Below, piece after piece: positions 48,791-60,870 of a stretch of 64,000 nucleotides of DNA. Position 1 is the stretch's first letter; the number at the start of each line of letters is the position of its first letter. The DNA lies in contig CM068548.1 in assembly GCA_035048495.1 (NCBI GenBank), forward strand, positions 5,755,464-5,819,463. The letters run 5' to 3'. Below the pieces are notes generated by a model. It searched no databases and was not told the origin of the DNA. It worked only from the letters and a program-made list of their open reading frames with translations. The DNA is from Euptelea pleiosperma. Lineage: Eukaryota > Streptophyta > Magnoliopsida > Ranunculales > Eupteleaceae. The position numbers and the translations under genes are program-made.

Positions 48791-49079
48791 TAGCATGCTA
48801 GCTTATTGAGCTTCTGTGCTTGATCGTAGGCCCGCCAGTCTCGAGAATCATCCGATCGGATTTTCTACAATAACGAAAAAGTGCGTTATGAGACTTAATC
48901 AGAATGGCTTTATATCTAGATTTCCAAAAATATGTTTAATTCATGTAAATATACTATTTCGTTCAGAAAAGTGTGTTCTACGCAACAAAAGAGACTCTTA
49001 CGTAGAAAAGTGGATAAATAAAACAGTTTTACATAGGAGAGTGCAATAACGCTAAAAGGATAATTGCTTAAAATAAGCA

Positions 49080-52000
49080 CTTTTGAGCGAATATCAATGA
49101 TCAAAAGAACCTTTGATATATCGTAAAATACGCTTAACCGCAGTCTAATGAGTGGTGGTCGGGTAATGCATATATTGATATATTTGCTTAACAACATAGG
49201 ATAAGTCCGGACAAGTTAAGGTTAAATATTTTAAGGCCCCTACCACACTTCGATACTCGGTTGGATCATGGAGAGGGTCACCATCAAATAGTTCCATTTT
49301 CTTCCACTTGCAGCTGGAGAAGAGCAAGGCTTAGCATCAAACATATTGGTGCATTTAAGGAGATCTAAGGCATACTTTTTTTGAGTTAAAGGTAACCCAG
49401 TTTTAGTAAAAATAGCTTCGAGACCCAAAAACTAGTGTAAGCGACCAAGATCCTTCATGAAAAAGAATTTCCCTAAGTTGGAAATCAGTTGTAGAAGATG
49501 TGCCTCACTATTTCCAGTGAGGAGAATGTCATTTATGTAAATCAATAACAAGATGGTGACGTCATTGAAATTAAAAGTGAAGAAAGAGTAATCAGCTCGA
49601 GATCCGATAAAACCAAAGTCTTCAAGTACTACCAAAAAGGGTCTTCAGAAAACCATTGAAACCAAGCCCTGGGTGCTTGTTTCAATCCATACAGATATCG
49701 ATGGAGCCTACAAACGTGATTGGGAAACAAAAGGTCTTCAAAACCCCATGGTTGACGCATATAGACATCTTCGTTGAGATTGCCTTGAAGGAAAGCATTT
49801 TGAACTTGGCGTATCGGCCACTTTTGATGTCTAGCTAGAGCCAAAATAACCCGAATAGTAGTGTGCCTAATGACCGGGTTGTAAGTTTCTGTATAGTCAA
49901 GTCCTTCTTATTGATGGAATCCATTGGCTACAAGACGAGCCTTATAGCGTTCGATAGATCCGTCAAACTTCTTCTTTATCTTGTACACCCATTTATTAGA
50001 GAGTACATTCATGGCTGAAAATTTTGTGCAAGAGACCATGTCCCACATTTCACAAGAGCATTACTTTCGTCACCCATAGCTGATCGCCACTCTTGTTGTT
50101 TCATTGCTTGACTGAAGCAAGTTGGTTCAACCTGTTATGCAATAGAAGTAACTATTATAGCATAATTATGGTTTTGAACCTGAATACCTTATTTGTCGCG
50201 AGTAGTCATTGCATGAGTAGATGTCGTTGACAATGTTGGAGTGGGTTCAAGAATGATCGGTTCCTCTAGTGGAGTGGGATGCACATGGGAAATAGGGATG
50301 GGCTCTGTGAGGGTCGGGAGAGGTGTAGGTGGTGATATGGACATGGGTGACACTGACTCGGTGTCAAGATGAGTGGTGATGATTGGTTGTGAAGGTGGAT
50401 CGGGTTAAATGGTCACAGGGGAAGATGCTTCCACTGGGGAACCTGTAGAGACCAATAATTATTGATATGGAAATTAACGTTCATTGAACACGACATGGCG
50501 ATATAAGTATACTCTCCTATTATCAACATATAAACACCTATATCCTTCATGATTAAGAGAATAACCCAAGAATATGCATCGTTTGGATCAAAACTGAAGT
50601 TTGTTATGATTATACAGATGAAGATAAGGAAAGCATGCACATCCAAATGTACGGAGAATAGTATAATCTGGAGGCCTTTAAAAAAGTTTTTCATATGGAA
50701 ACACATACTCCAAAAGTTTGGTTGGAAGATGATTTATAAGGAAAACATCTGTATTAAAGGCATCTACCCAATATTCATGTGGCATGTTAGCATGAGCCAA
50801 AAGTGTAAGGCCCTTGTCAATAATGTGTCTATGCTTTCGCTCAACGGCTCCATTTTGTTCTAGAGTGTAAGGACACGAGAAATGGTGAAAATACCATGTT
50901 GGGATAAAAAACGTTGAAACACATTTTGTTGACGAGTGTTCCCGTATTTACCACCCCCGTCAGTTTGCAGGGATTTAATTTTACATGAAAAAAGATTTTC
51001 AACGAGAGACTTAAATTTTGCAAAGTCAATGTCTCATGTTTGAAGCGCATAGAAAAAATCCAACAGCATTTACAGTAATCATCAACAAATAGCAAGTAAT
51101 ATTTTGAATCCTTTATTGAATAATATGGGGATGTCCAAATATCAGAGTATACTAGTTCCAAAGGAGTAGAAGAAACATAGCCTGATGCCTTAAATGGCAA
51201 TCGAGAACTATTTCCTAAGGGACATGTATCAAAAAAAAAATTACTTGTATTTTGCCTTGACGAGACAAGTTATGCTGATTTACAAGATGGTGCAAAACTG
51301 AAAATGCTGGATGGCCCAAACGATGATGCCAAACAGTATGAGAAACGCACACACCAATAAGAGCGAAAGGTTGACTTTTTTTATTATGAAGTTGACAAAG
51401 ATTAATAGGATAAAGTCCATGGTCACTCTTGTCGCGGAAAAGCATCTTCCCCGTCATTTTGTCCTTAACAAAAAAACCAACAACGTCAAACACAAAATAA
51501 CAATGGTTATTACAAGAGAATTGGTTAACCGATAATAAATTAGTAGAAACAGAGTGATAATGCAAAATATTGTTCATTTGAAAATTTGAGAAATTTTGAT
51601 GAACTTGGGAAGAACCAGTATGTGAGATTTTCAAACCTGAACCATTGCCAACGGCAACTTGATCCTTGCCATGATACTCATTTTGAATGGAAAAATATGC
51701 AAGATCTTAGGTAATATGATTTGAAGCACCATTGTCGGTATACCACGTCTGATCATCAATTGAAGTTGATTTTTCAATTGGAAGATATGAGTATGAGATT
51801 GTGAAGCACACCGTTTTCAAGAGATAACCATACAATACATGAGGTAGACCAGCGAGCCACCGTTGATAAAATCGTTGGAGCTAATGTTGCATTTATCCAA
51901 CTTAAAATTGTCTGATATCGTTGCTGCCATTCAGAGTATGTAGGATTGATCGTGGTGGAGTGATTTCCGTCCTTGTCGATCAAAAATTGTTCCGGACATG

Positions 52001-52590
52001 GTTTTGTTCCATCAACAAAACCTATCAAGTTCTTGCTTCGAAGAACCGGCAAAAATTGAGCTAGCCATAACGTGTAGTTATTCCGATCAAGCTTGATTGG
52101 AAGGATATGAGAGGTTTGAGAAGCTAGGGGTACCATGATCTCAGACGAAACAGATGAACAAGACATCGTTAAAGAAAAAAAAAAAATTATAATATGATAA
52201 CCAGGATAATTGAGTCACAAGACGTTGTGCTCTGATACACCATAAAATAAAGTACTAAAGAGGAATATGAGATTTTAATTCTATGCTCAAAACCGTGAGA
52301 AATAAAGATGAAGACCTTCCCTTTCTATAGTATTGTTACAGCCACAATCAAGGGATTATGATCCCAATCAATATACATGATTCAAGGGATAGGATCCCAT
52401 CGATAGATATGCACAATAGTTTGATACCAAAGATAGTTGATTACAATTATTTATCTAAGATGGCTAATTCAAATTGAGGCAGATATACGTTGCTATTTTG
52501 GTAAGCAACGACTCCGCACGTTTCCTATCTTGGTGAGGAATGTTTCTTGCTTTGGTGAGGAATGATCTAGTGGATCATTTGGTTGTCTAA
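49080..52590 (-). mobile_element. Degenerate Ty1/Copia element
   Basis: On the minus strand, from right to left: LTR remnant (about 52590-52243), altered primer site TGGTGTATCAGAGC (52242-52229), gag from ATG 52166 (LPIKLDRNNYTLWLAQFLPV), protease motif WYTDNGASNHIT (about 51755-51720), GAG-pre-integrase (TVWHHRLGHPAFSVLHHLV), integrase core (LELVYSDIWTSP, YYLLFVDDYC), and reverse transcriptase ([84 protein letters not shown]). It fades after RYIKGS near 49090: RNase H and the 3' LTR are not found. Many stops and frameshifts. The RT metal site reads YIND instead of YVDD. Confidence 0.9.
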
Positions 52591-52725
52591 TAGTTAAAAC
52601 GAATATAATGGCCGTAATTGTCTAAGCGTCAAAACGGTTGATAACGTAATGGGCTTCGGGCGTTACCATTTTAACGGCTGTTATTTTCGTTAAAACGGCG
52701 TTATTTTAAACCATAAATCAACGCC
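52585..52725. repeat. Family C copy 5
   Basis: AATGGCCGTAATT, TAACGGCTGTTATTTTCGTTA and the end GCGTTATTTTAAACCAT are family C phrases. It abuts the Copia LTR remnant. Confidence 0.5.
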
Positions 52726-52977
52726 CTCCGTTTTCCAATGCTAACGATCACTCATCGATTCCTTAACGGAAAGGTTGTCATATCTGTTTAGCAGCAAGGA
52801 TCAATATTGCATTACTACGAGCCAAGATGACAAAAAAATTCATCACTTACCAATAATATTTTATAATGTGAAGAATCACTCTAAAGAATTTATGGAAGTA
52901 ATTTTTGATGAGTTCCAACTTGTTGAACCCATTACTAACGGGTTAGAAGTTGCCAGATGGAAAGCCCGGCCCTCAGG

Positions 52978-53293
52978 TTGGTTTAAAAGGGGTCATTATA
53001 ACGGTATAACGGACTGGGGGTGTTACCGTGTTTTCCGTTATAACGAATTGTAACGCTCAGGGGCAATAAATGAAAAATAATAGGAAAAAAAACGACGCTA
53101 AAATTCAAAATTCGAATTTCAAATTTTCACTAAAAATAAGTCATTTTCCCACAAATTTTATCAGAAAAAATAACAACGGTCGTTATTTCGTTATAACGAA
53201 AAATAACGGCCGTTATTTTCTGAGCGTTAAAACAGTACATAACATAGTGGGGGAGGTCCGAATCCGTTATAACGGTCGTTTTTTAAACCATGG
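52978..53293. repeat. Family C copy 6
   Basis: GGTTTAAAAGGGGTCATTATAAC at the left is mirrored by GTTATAACGGTCGTTTTTTAAACC at the right (cores shown). The interior CGGACTGGGGGTGTTAC matches copies 1 and 2. Confidence 0.7.
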
Positions 53294-53826
53294 GTTAAAC
53301 TAAGCACAGATCGGATTGCATGTGCCTCTTCTAGGATTGCTGGTATTAGGGGCAATATTAGGGATGGATATGTGATTGCTTAGTTATAAGATTTGCAAAA
53401 ACCATTGGGAAATCCAAGAAACACTAATAAAATGTAGGCCATCGCAGATTGACTGACTTGGTGTGGAAACTCAGGATCAAGCATCACCAAGTGAAAAGTA
53501 ATTCGATCACGTCCATCCTATGCTACCCGACACGTCAAAATGGATGCCATGTGCCCCGTACCTGCGTCGGTCATTTCAGTTTTAAGTAAATGTCATGGCT
53601 ATTGCGTACCCCGGCGTGTCTCTTCCATTGCCGTATAGCATAACTTCTATCACAACAAATTGTAAATCACACAATAACAAGCCAATGCACGTATACAAGT
53701 GCTTTTGCAACGTACCCATGTGCTTTTTCTTTGAGGTGTACGTGCCGAGAACTCATTGGCTGTGATTATGTGATTTGCAACTTTGTTGTGACAGAAGTTT
53801 TACTCGGAATGAGTCTCCATCTATCT

Positions 53827-53870
53827 ATCTATACTACTATAAAGCAAAAATTGGGGTTGGGGCATGCGCC
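53827..53870 (+). mobile_element. Possible Helitron 5' terminus
   Basis: TCTATACTACTATAAAGCA after an A resembles plant Helitron left ends (TCTNTACTACTATAAA-type). A 3' CTRR end with its hairpin was not located, so extent and identity are open. Confidence 0.35.
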
Positions 53871-54023
53871 CTCACATGCTCACACGGGATTCACAATACC
53901 TTCACCTTCCTTTTGGGCACCACATGCTATTTGAAGAAAACAATGTAAAAATAGAGAAATACAAAATTTGGGTTGGGCGGGCTCAAAACTTTGATGAGGG
54001 AGGTCCATTATCGGCCTTGACGA

Positions 54024-54625
54024 TGGAGTATGAGCCACATGGCACACTCTTAGAGATTACTGACCATATGGATGTTTGGCACATTCCTAGATAGATTTAC
54101 ATAGCAAAACTCAGCCTGATAAGTGATTTATAACCTTCGGATCTGAGTACCCCCAAATAATTCATGAAATCCAAGGTTAAAAATAAAACATGGAAAAGAC
54201 TCATCAAAAGGATACAAATCACAATCGGCTGAATTATGGTCTGTGGTCCATCTAGAGTTGGGTCAAAGATCTATACGGTCATAAATCTATAAGACTGTCC
54301 CACATATCTCATAATGTGGTCCATATTAACTTAGCACCTATAAGTTGTTCATTAAATGCACGTCTACCTAAAGTTAATTAAACACCCATCCATTGACAAC
54401 TTAATTACCATCCAAGCCATTCCAGCATTATTAGTGAGTTTAAACCTTTGGATCTTTGTACCCAAAATCATTCCACGGTTAAAAATCAACTCATAAAAAT
54501 GACTCCAACTGAATGCTTAGAAATCACTAATCATGCTGATTTTTTGTACGTACGTCCGCCTAGGGATGAGCCAAACATCCATGAGGTCAGTAGTTTTTAA
54601 TACTGTGCCACTTCTTCCAAAGACA
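54024..54625. repeat. Two family A foldback copies, partial
   Basis: 54024-54310 holds TACTGACCATATGGATGTTTGG, CAGCCTGATAAGTGATTTA and the inverse CTATACGGTCATAAATC. 54425-54625 holds a right half (AAATCACTAATCATGCTGA, CAAACATCCATGAGGTCAGT) closely like 42287-42410. Confidence 0.65.
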
Positions 54626-54966
54626 CCCCTACAATCACTCATGTGCAACACACATGCCACCGCCAGTGATGTAATAGTGCATCAGTTGTTCATTGTGGAA
54701 GTCCTTAGTAGATGTAATTGCCGAAGAGGACTAACTTGTTATGTGCTTGGCATATTTAAATTCTGATTATGCCTTTCGATGGATACACAAAGAACAAATA
54801 CACACATGCGGAAAAAAAAATTGCTTGTATATATTATTACTCTATGGAGATCATTTTGAATTTCTTGGACTTTCTTAGAAGGCATTATTGATGTGGATGT
54901 TAGGCATTGTTCTTGGGAAGGATGCTTGACAAAATCTAAATATAAAATTTAGGGTAGTTTTGCAAA

Positions 54967-55125
54967 GGATCAGGATATATGGACTCAAATTTTCATCCAA
55001 ATTCTCGTCCGTGGATTTTGTGTGCTGATTTGGCATTCACTTTACCAAAGCAAAATCACCATTGGATTTCGTGAAATCCATGGCCGACAGTTTGTGTGAA
55101 AATTTGAGTCCTCATAACCTGTTCT
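54967..55125. repeat. MITE family F copy 1
   Basis: GGACTCAAATTTTCATCCAAA and the inverse TTTGTGTGAAAATTTGAGTCC enclose GTGGATTTT and AAATCCATGG arms and a TTCACTTTACCAAAGCAAAA centre. Confidence 0.8.
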
Positions 55126-56487
55126 TTTTGCAAAACAACCACCTCCCTAAAAATTGAAAATTACACCCTTTATACTTTCAAATTTTAGGAATATCCCATT
55201 GACCTTGTCAAACTGTCCTCAATGACCCACCATCAAAATATAACTTAAATCATGCGCTATTAACTTTGTATGTACAATATTTGTTCCTTCCATGGATGTA
55301 TGTACGAAGCGGCCTATGATGAAAGTCACGTTTCAATGTGAGTTAAGAGGCATATTTTTGTGACATGGTGTTTAAGTTTGATGTTGTCTTGATGTGATTA
55401 GCTGTTTTTAGCTCATTTTTTTTCGTAGTTTTTCTTTTGGTTTATCTGTCTTGTACTCTCCCTTTGAGATCGTCTCGGGGTGTGTGTGTGCAATCACAAA
55501 TATTATTATTCTTTTGCTAAACACCTTCACAAATATTGTTGAGAATCAAACAAGGAGATGAAATAACTCTGGATGACATACTTTTCATGTTATATCAATG
55601 TTTGAAAACTCCGTGAGCGTGTGCATGCGATTGATTGTAGGGGCATTTTTGGAAGAAGCGGCAAAATGACAACATTCAAATCCAAATGGCAGTTTGGAAG
55701 GTTAGTTTGTAGGAGTGAATTGGTAAATTATAGCAAGTCAAGGGACAATTAGAAAAAAAGTTGGTATGTTAAGTAATTAAGTGGTTAAAAAGGATTGTTT
55801 TGAAAAATATGGATAAAATGGCCTAGTAGTAATTATTAAGTGATCATGAATGGGCTGCGTAGAAAATATAACTAATGGTATTGGAAGTAATTAAGTAGTT
55901 AAATATGTTAAGTAATTAAGTAATTAAGTACTTAAATATCTATTCTACATATACAGCTTCAAAATTTTGATTTTCTAATAATGCCTCGAGTTGTCACAAT
56001 TTACAGATTCAATCCTCCATATTAATCTTCTAAACTGCTGTTTGAATTGAAACTTTCTTATTTTACCACTTCTTCCAAAAGACCCGTACAATTACTCACG
56101 TACAATGCGCATGTAGCCCATTAGTTGTAATTAATAAGACATTTACACGGAAATAGAGGTATGGGGCATTTTGGAAATTTGAGTCATCAAGGGGCTGCTT
56201 TGAAAATTTTCATAATTAATTAACAACCTTGTAGGTGAAGCGGTATAGCCTCTGCTTATATTGTACTAAAAAATATAAGGCTATTTTGGAAAAAATTTGC
56301 GAAGAACATTGGTCATTACTACTAAGTACCAACTACTGGGTCGCTTTCGTTATAAGTAGTACACATGGGGTAAGCATCACCACAACTAAACCATACAAGA
56401 GGAGAGGGCCACCTTGTAGTGGTGAGGTTTCCCCTTTTCATAATGGGGATTAAAATTATCATAAATTTGAAGGGTTTGTCAAATGCG

Positions 56488-56855
56488 TCGAGACCTGAGG
56501 ACTCAAATTTTTAACCCAAACTCTCGGCGTGTATTCCGTGAAATCCAGCTGTGGTTGATAGTGCTGAGTTGACATTCACTTTACCAAAGCAAAACCACCA
56601 TTATATTTTATGAAATCCACGGCCAAAAATTTGAGTGAAAATTTGAGTCCTCAAATCCTGACCTTGTCAAATTATTATGTCAGGATCCAAGGACTCAAAT
56701 TTTTAACCCAAACTCTCAGCCGTGGATTTCGTGAAATCCAACGGTGGTTGATAGTGCTGATTTGGCATTCACTTCACCAAAGCAAAACCACCATTTTTCA
56801 CGAAATCCACGGCTGAGAATTTGGGTGAAAATTTGAGTCATGGATCCCCATCCAT
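56488..56855. repeat. MITE family F copies 2 and 3, side by side
   Basis: Copy 2 (56488-56663) and copy 3 (about 56680-56855) both have GGACTCAAATTTTTAACCCAA ends, CGTGAAATCCA inner arms and the TTGATAGTGCTGA centre. Copy 3 is almost a perfect hairpin (GCCGTGGATTTCGTGAAATCC against its inverse). Confidence 0.85.
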
Positions 56856-56948
56856 GTCAAATTACCATGTCAAGAAATAATTCTAAAGATTAGATGTTAG
56901 GATCATTTGGTTTGGTCAATTATTGGCTCTCATACGTGTGATTTGAAT

Positions 56949-57310
56949 TAAGGGTCGGGCTCAAGGGACCCCATTTCTGACCCCCATCTCGGCGTACCCA
57001 CGTAGAAGATGAATCGATGGCTGATTTTTGGAGGGGATGATAACCTCACCATATAGATCGCCCCAACAAAAAATCAGCCCATTCCAAAATTTCTAACCCC
57101 ATCAAATGTGGTTTTAAAGTTACACGGTAAAAATCGACGGTCCATAATGCTTCAGCTTCTAAACCAGTCTATGAATATCAGAATGATTTGAATTTTTGTG
57201 AGGATGATCTCCTCACCAAAAATCAGCCATTGATTCATCTTCTATGTGGGTACGCCAAGGTGGGGGTCAAAAAAGGGGGTAGAAATGGTGGGTCCTGCTC
57301 CAAGAACCAC
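56949..57310. repeat. Foldback element, family B copy 2
   Basis: Starts GGGTCGGGCTCAAGGGACCCC. The interior TCTAACCCCATCAAATGTGG and CAGCTTCTAAACCAGTCTATG are nearly identical to copy 1 at 12487. The right terminal repeat is degraded. Confidence 0.8.
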
Positions 57311-57714
57311 CAGTTTTGCAATGAACTAATGAACTGTTGTTACGATCTATTGGGAATTGGACAAACAGATCAACTTGAAAAGGTGTAGTCTCTTCTTAAT
57401 GGTTGCTTTAATGGATTCTCACTAAGTTCACATCTTTGTGTGGACAGGAACCAATGCAAACATTCTTGCCACCCATGAGAAATCAATATTACAGGTCCCA
57501 CCCACACATGAAGAAAGTAAGACTGTTTTAAGCGAAGTTGCCTTTAGTGGTCTGTCAGAGCTAAGAGGTTAGGTAGGAGATATTCCTTCCAAATTCAAGC
57601 TATTAATTAAGAGAAATGCTATTTTCAGAGCAACTTTTTCTTGTCCCAGATCTTAAATGTTTTTTCACTAGTGGAAGGATGCAAATTGGGGAAAAAAAAA
57701 AAAATCTATGATAC

Positions 57715-58080
57715 CAACTTCTGTATCACAATTTTGATGCAGAAGTCCCTCAATTTGCCATGTAGTAGACTCTTTCGGGCCCACTGCCTCCCCATGAATT
57801 TTTTCCCCACATCTTGGTGGACCCACACACCAAAAATCAGTATGATTAGTGATTCCTAACCATTGGATGTGAGCGCTTTTTTTTATCATGGGCTTGGAAC
57901 GAACTCATAGGCCTATTCATAAAGCCCATGATGAAAAAGTGCTCAAATCCTACGGCTAGAAATCTCCAATCGCGTAGATTTTTGGTGTGTAGATCTATCA
58001 TAGTGTGGGCCAGACAATCAAGTGGCAAGTGGGCTCGAACGAATCTGCATCAAAATTTTGATATAGAAGGCTGCATCAAA
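57715..58080. repeat. Foldback element, family A copy 7
   Basis: Outer arms CAAAATTTTGATGCAGAAG-like; the inner arms are CACCAAAAATCAGTATGATTAG and its diverged inverse; the centre is a hairpin on ATCATGGGCTTGG / AAGCCCATGAT. Confidence 0.65.
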
Positions 58081-58606
58081 GAACATCCTCAAATTGAGTA
58101 ACGAAGGAAGCTATTCCCTTAATTAATGTATCCATCAAAGATTCAAGTTCCAAAGAAAGTATTTCACTTTTTAGGGGAATGGCAGAGCTTTTCTCCTTCG
58201 AGAGGATCCACTCAAAGCAAAGCTGACTAATATTGGTAGAGGTGAGGAACGACAAGATTGGCATTAAAGGTAGTGTGTCCTTGTGGTAGTGTCACTATTC
58301 AAAGATGTGACAGGCTAAAATGCACCCAAGTGGCTTACACTTCACCTCATGGATTAAAAAGTCAATAAAAGCCTTAAACTTAATGCAATGAGGGCTATTG
58401 GTGCCTATAAAAATGGTATTTTATTTTTTTATGTAATACCCTCTTAATGAATTTTCTGCATTGGTGAAAACCCCTCCTACTTTCATTCTTTTGGTCTTAG
58501 GCCCTTTGACTGTCATTGACTGAGTTAGAAACATTAAACCCACCGCCCAAAAATTAAAGATTGTTGTTAATTCTATTGGTCCTTTCAATTTTAGGTAATG
58601 ACCTTA

Positions 58607-58908
58607 GGGCATGTTTGATTGTCAAGTAGAAAAATTGTATTTTCTTAAGGAAAACACAACTGTCCTTTGTTAGATAGCTATTTTAATCTTTATAATTTTC
58701 CCTACCAAGCCTTTTAAATCTGGAGAATTTTTCCTACTAAGCCCGGAATTAATTTCCCACATAGGTGAGAATTCATTTCCACCAGAAAATACGCCTTTAT
58801 TTTCTTGCGTGATTGAAGTATTTGTTCTCAGTTGCAATCAATTAACCATTTAAGACATTTCTCAGATGCATTTTCTTGGGAAAATTTTCTGTGCAATCAA
58901 ACACGGCC
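58607..58908. repeat. MITE with GGGCATGTTTGATTG ends
   Basis: The left end GGGCATGTTTGATTG is mirrored by CAATCAAACACGGCC. The inner arms (ATTTTCTTAAGGAAAA / TTTTCTTGGGAAAATT) also pair. The flanking duplication is not clear (TTA versus ATA). Confidence 0.6.
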
Positions 58909-59617
58909 ATAATGTTTCCGACTCAGTCAAAACACAAAGGAGGTAAGACCAAAAGAAAGAAAATACAGAGGGTTTCACTAATATTGAAGAATTATCAGGT
59001 ATTGCAAAAAAATCCCAAAGAAATAAATGAGGGATATTGGTTCTCTTGGTAGTTTAGAGCATCATATCAAGCCTATAATGTTAGATAGAAAGCTAGTTTT
59101 CCAAAAAGATTTGGCACAAATTGATAAATCTGCAAGTACATGTTTAAGCTCTAAACTGGGGGTTAAATCCTCTAATCCATTTGATTTTTTTGGGTCATGG
59201 CCATTCTAGAAGTGGTCCAAATGAATGGTCTAGATCTTTGAATCAGTGATGAACATATCTACATGTCCATTGAGGATGATGGACCTCCAATATCCATGAA
59301 GACCCACCAAATTCAATTCCATTTTCCTCCAAAAACATGCACACATAAGGGAAGGGAATGGGCATTACTTCAGTTATAGGTGAACTTTAAGCTCATATCA
59401 TCTCTAGGGCGCACGATAGTAGGAGTCCCGAGTGGCTGTATAAAGTGGTAATGGTGGTTGGTGTCGCAATGTCAAGGATGGTTCATAAAGGCTCATCTGA
59501 TAAATAAAAAAAAAAAATTGAAAAGAAGTAGAAGAAGAAGAAGAAGCAGAAGCATAGTTGGTAGAAGGAGAGCAATGATTCTAGGTTTGTAAAGAAAATA
59601 GGGCAAGAAAAAGTTAA

Positions 59618-60015
59618 GGGTTGGGCTCCGTTGACAGGTGCAAAATGACAGGATTCTGTACAGGGACAAAATATAAGCCACGTGGCACACTCTGAGAGTA
59701 GTCTGGCCGTATGGATGTTTGTCCAATCGCATGGTGAACCTACAAACCAAAAATCAGCATGATTAGTGATTTATTGGCTTTGGTTTGGACTTATTTTCAT
59801 GGGCTGATCTCAACTGTGGGAATTAGAGCAGTATTTGAGGTACAAATATCCAACGCCTATAAATCACTAATCAGACTGATTTTTGGTTTGTAGGTTCTCC
59901 ATGGGATTGGACAAACATCCATACGGTCAGATTCCTCTAAGAGTGTACCACGTGTCTTATATTATCTCCCTGTACAAATCCTGTCATTTTTTCACCTGTC
60001 AACGGAGCCCGACCC
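59618..60015. mobile_element. MULE-type MITE (398 bp) with 9-bp TSD upstream of PP2C; family A relative
   Basis: The ends GGGTTGGGCTCCGTTGACAGG and, inverted, CCTGTCAACGGAGCCCGACCC extend through ACATCCATACGGTCAGA and CACTAATCAGACTGATTTTTG. The exact 9-bp duplication AAAAGTTAA (59609-59617, 60016-60024) indicates the Mutator superfamily. It sits about 850 bp before the PP2C start codon. Confidence 0.88.
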
Positions 60016-60299
60016 AAAAGTTAAAGAAGAGAGAGAATGATGTCAGAGCAAAAGTTGAGGCCTGACCTTTCACACATGCACCACGTCTCCACCCTACACT
60101 ACAAACATGGTTGTCGGACCTCGGAACGCTCTAAAACACGCCCTTGGTGCGCAATACGCACCCCCTTTTCGGAGGTAAGATCACACGTAAGAATTAAGGA
60201 TTGTCTGCGAGGGATCTTGTATGCAAGGATCGAAATAGTGTGCACAGTACGCACTCAGCGTCTTTTGCCAGTACCCAATAGTGAAACAAAACTGGGAAG

Positions 60300-60870
60300 C
60301 TAAGAAAGAAGAAATCTGGTTAATTTACTGAATTTCCACAAACTGGGTTTTTGTTGTTCTTGAGTTTTTCTGAATTAGAAGTTCTCGATCCAGAGGTACG
60401 GTCTCTTTTATTTTTATTTTTATCTGTTCGTGTTTACTGTAAATGGATTTGTAGGAAAGACAACTTACTCAGAAATATAGAGAATTGTTGAAGTTTTGAG
60501 TTAATTTTGATAAGGTTCCTTATTTTTTATGATCTGGGTTTTGTATATCTTGAATCGGTACATCGGAACTGTAATTTAGTAGTATTTGATGAAAATCTCT
60601 GGGATTTGGGTTTGGTTGTCTTGAATTGGTTAGTCAGGAGAGTGACAAATGGATCTGTAAGCCAGTTTTTGAGGAATACCCGGACGTTGTTGAAACAATC
60701 TGATGAATGTTTCGTGAGATTTAGGATATTAGTTTGTTCTATGAACACACGGAGAGTATTGAAGTTCTTAAATCTGTCGTCGGTGATATATAGGAATTGT
60801 TGAAGTAGAACCCGATGAAGTTTCTTGCAATTGTGGGATCTGGGTTTGTTTCATTTAATCGTTATCAGTG
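60300..60870 (+). promoter_or_regulatory. PP2C 5' leader, probably with a leader intron
   Basis: CCAGAG/GTACGG near 60394 looks like a leader-intron donor, and the sequence to 60860 is T-rich as in an intron. No acceptor can be chosen by eye. Part of this stretch (60646-60870) is duplicated at 44293. Confidence 0.4.

Noticed and set aside
60868..60870. GTG start for PP2C
   Set aside because: The next codon is ATG followed by GCWYSK, which gives the expected Gly2 myristoylation site; plant genes start at ATG.
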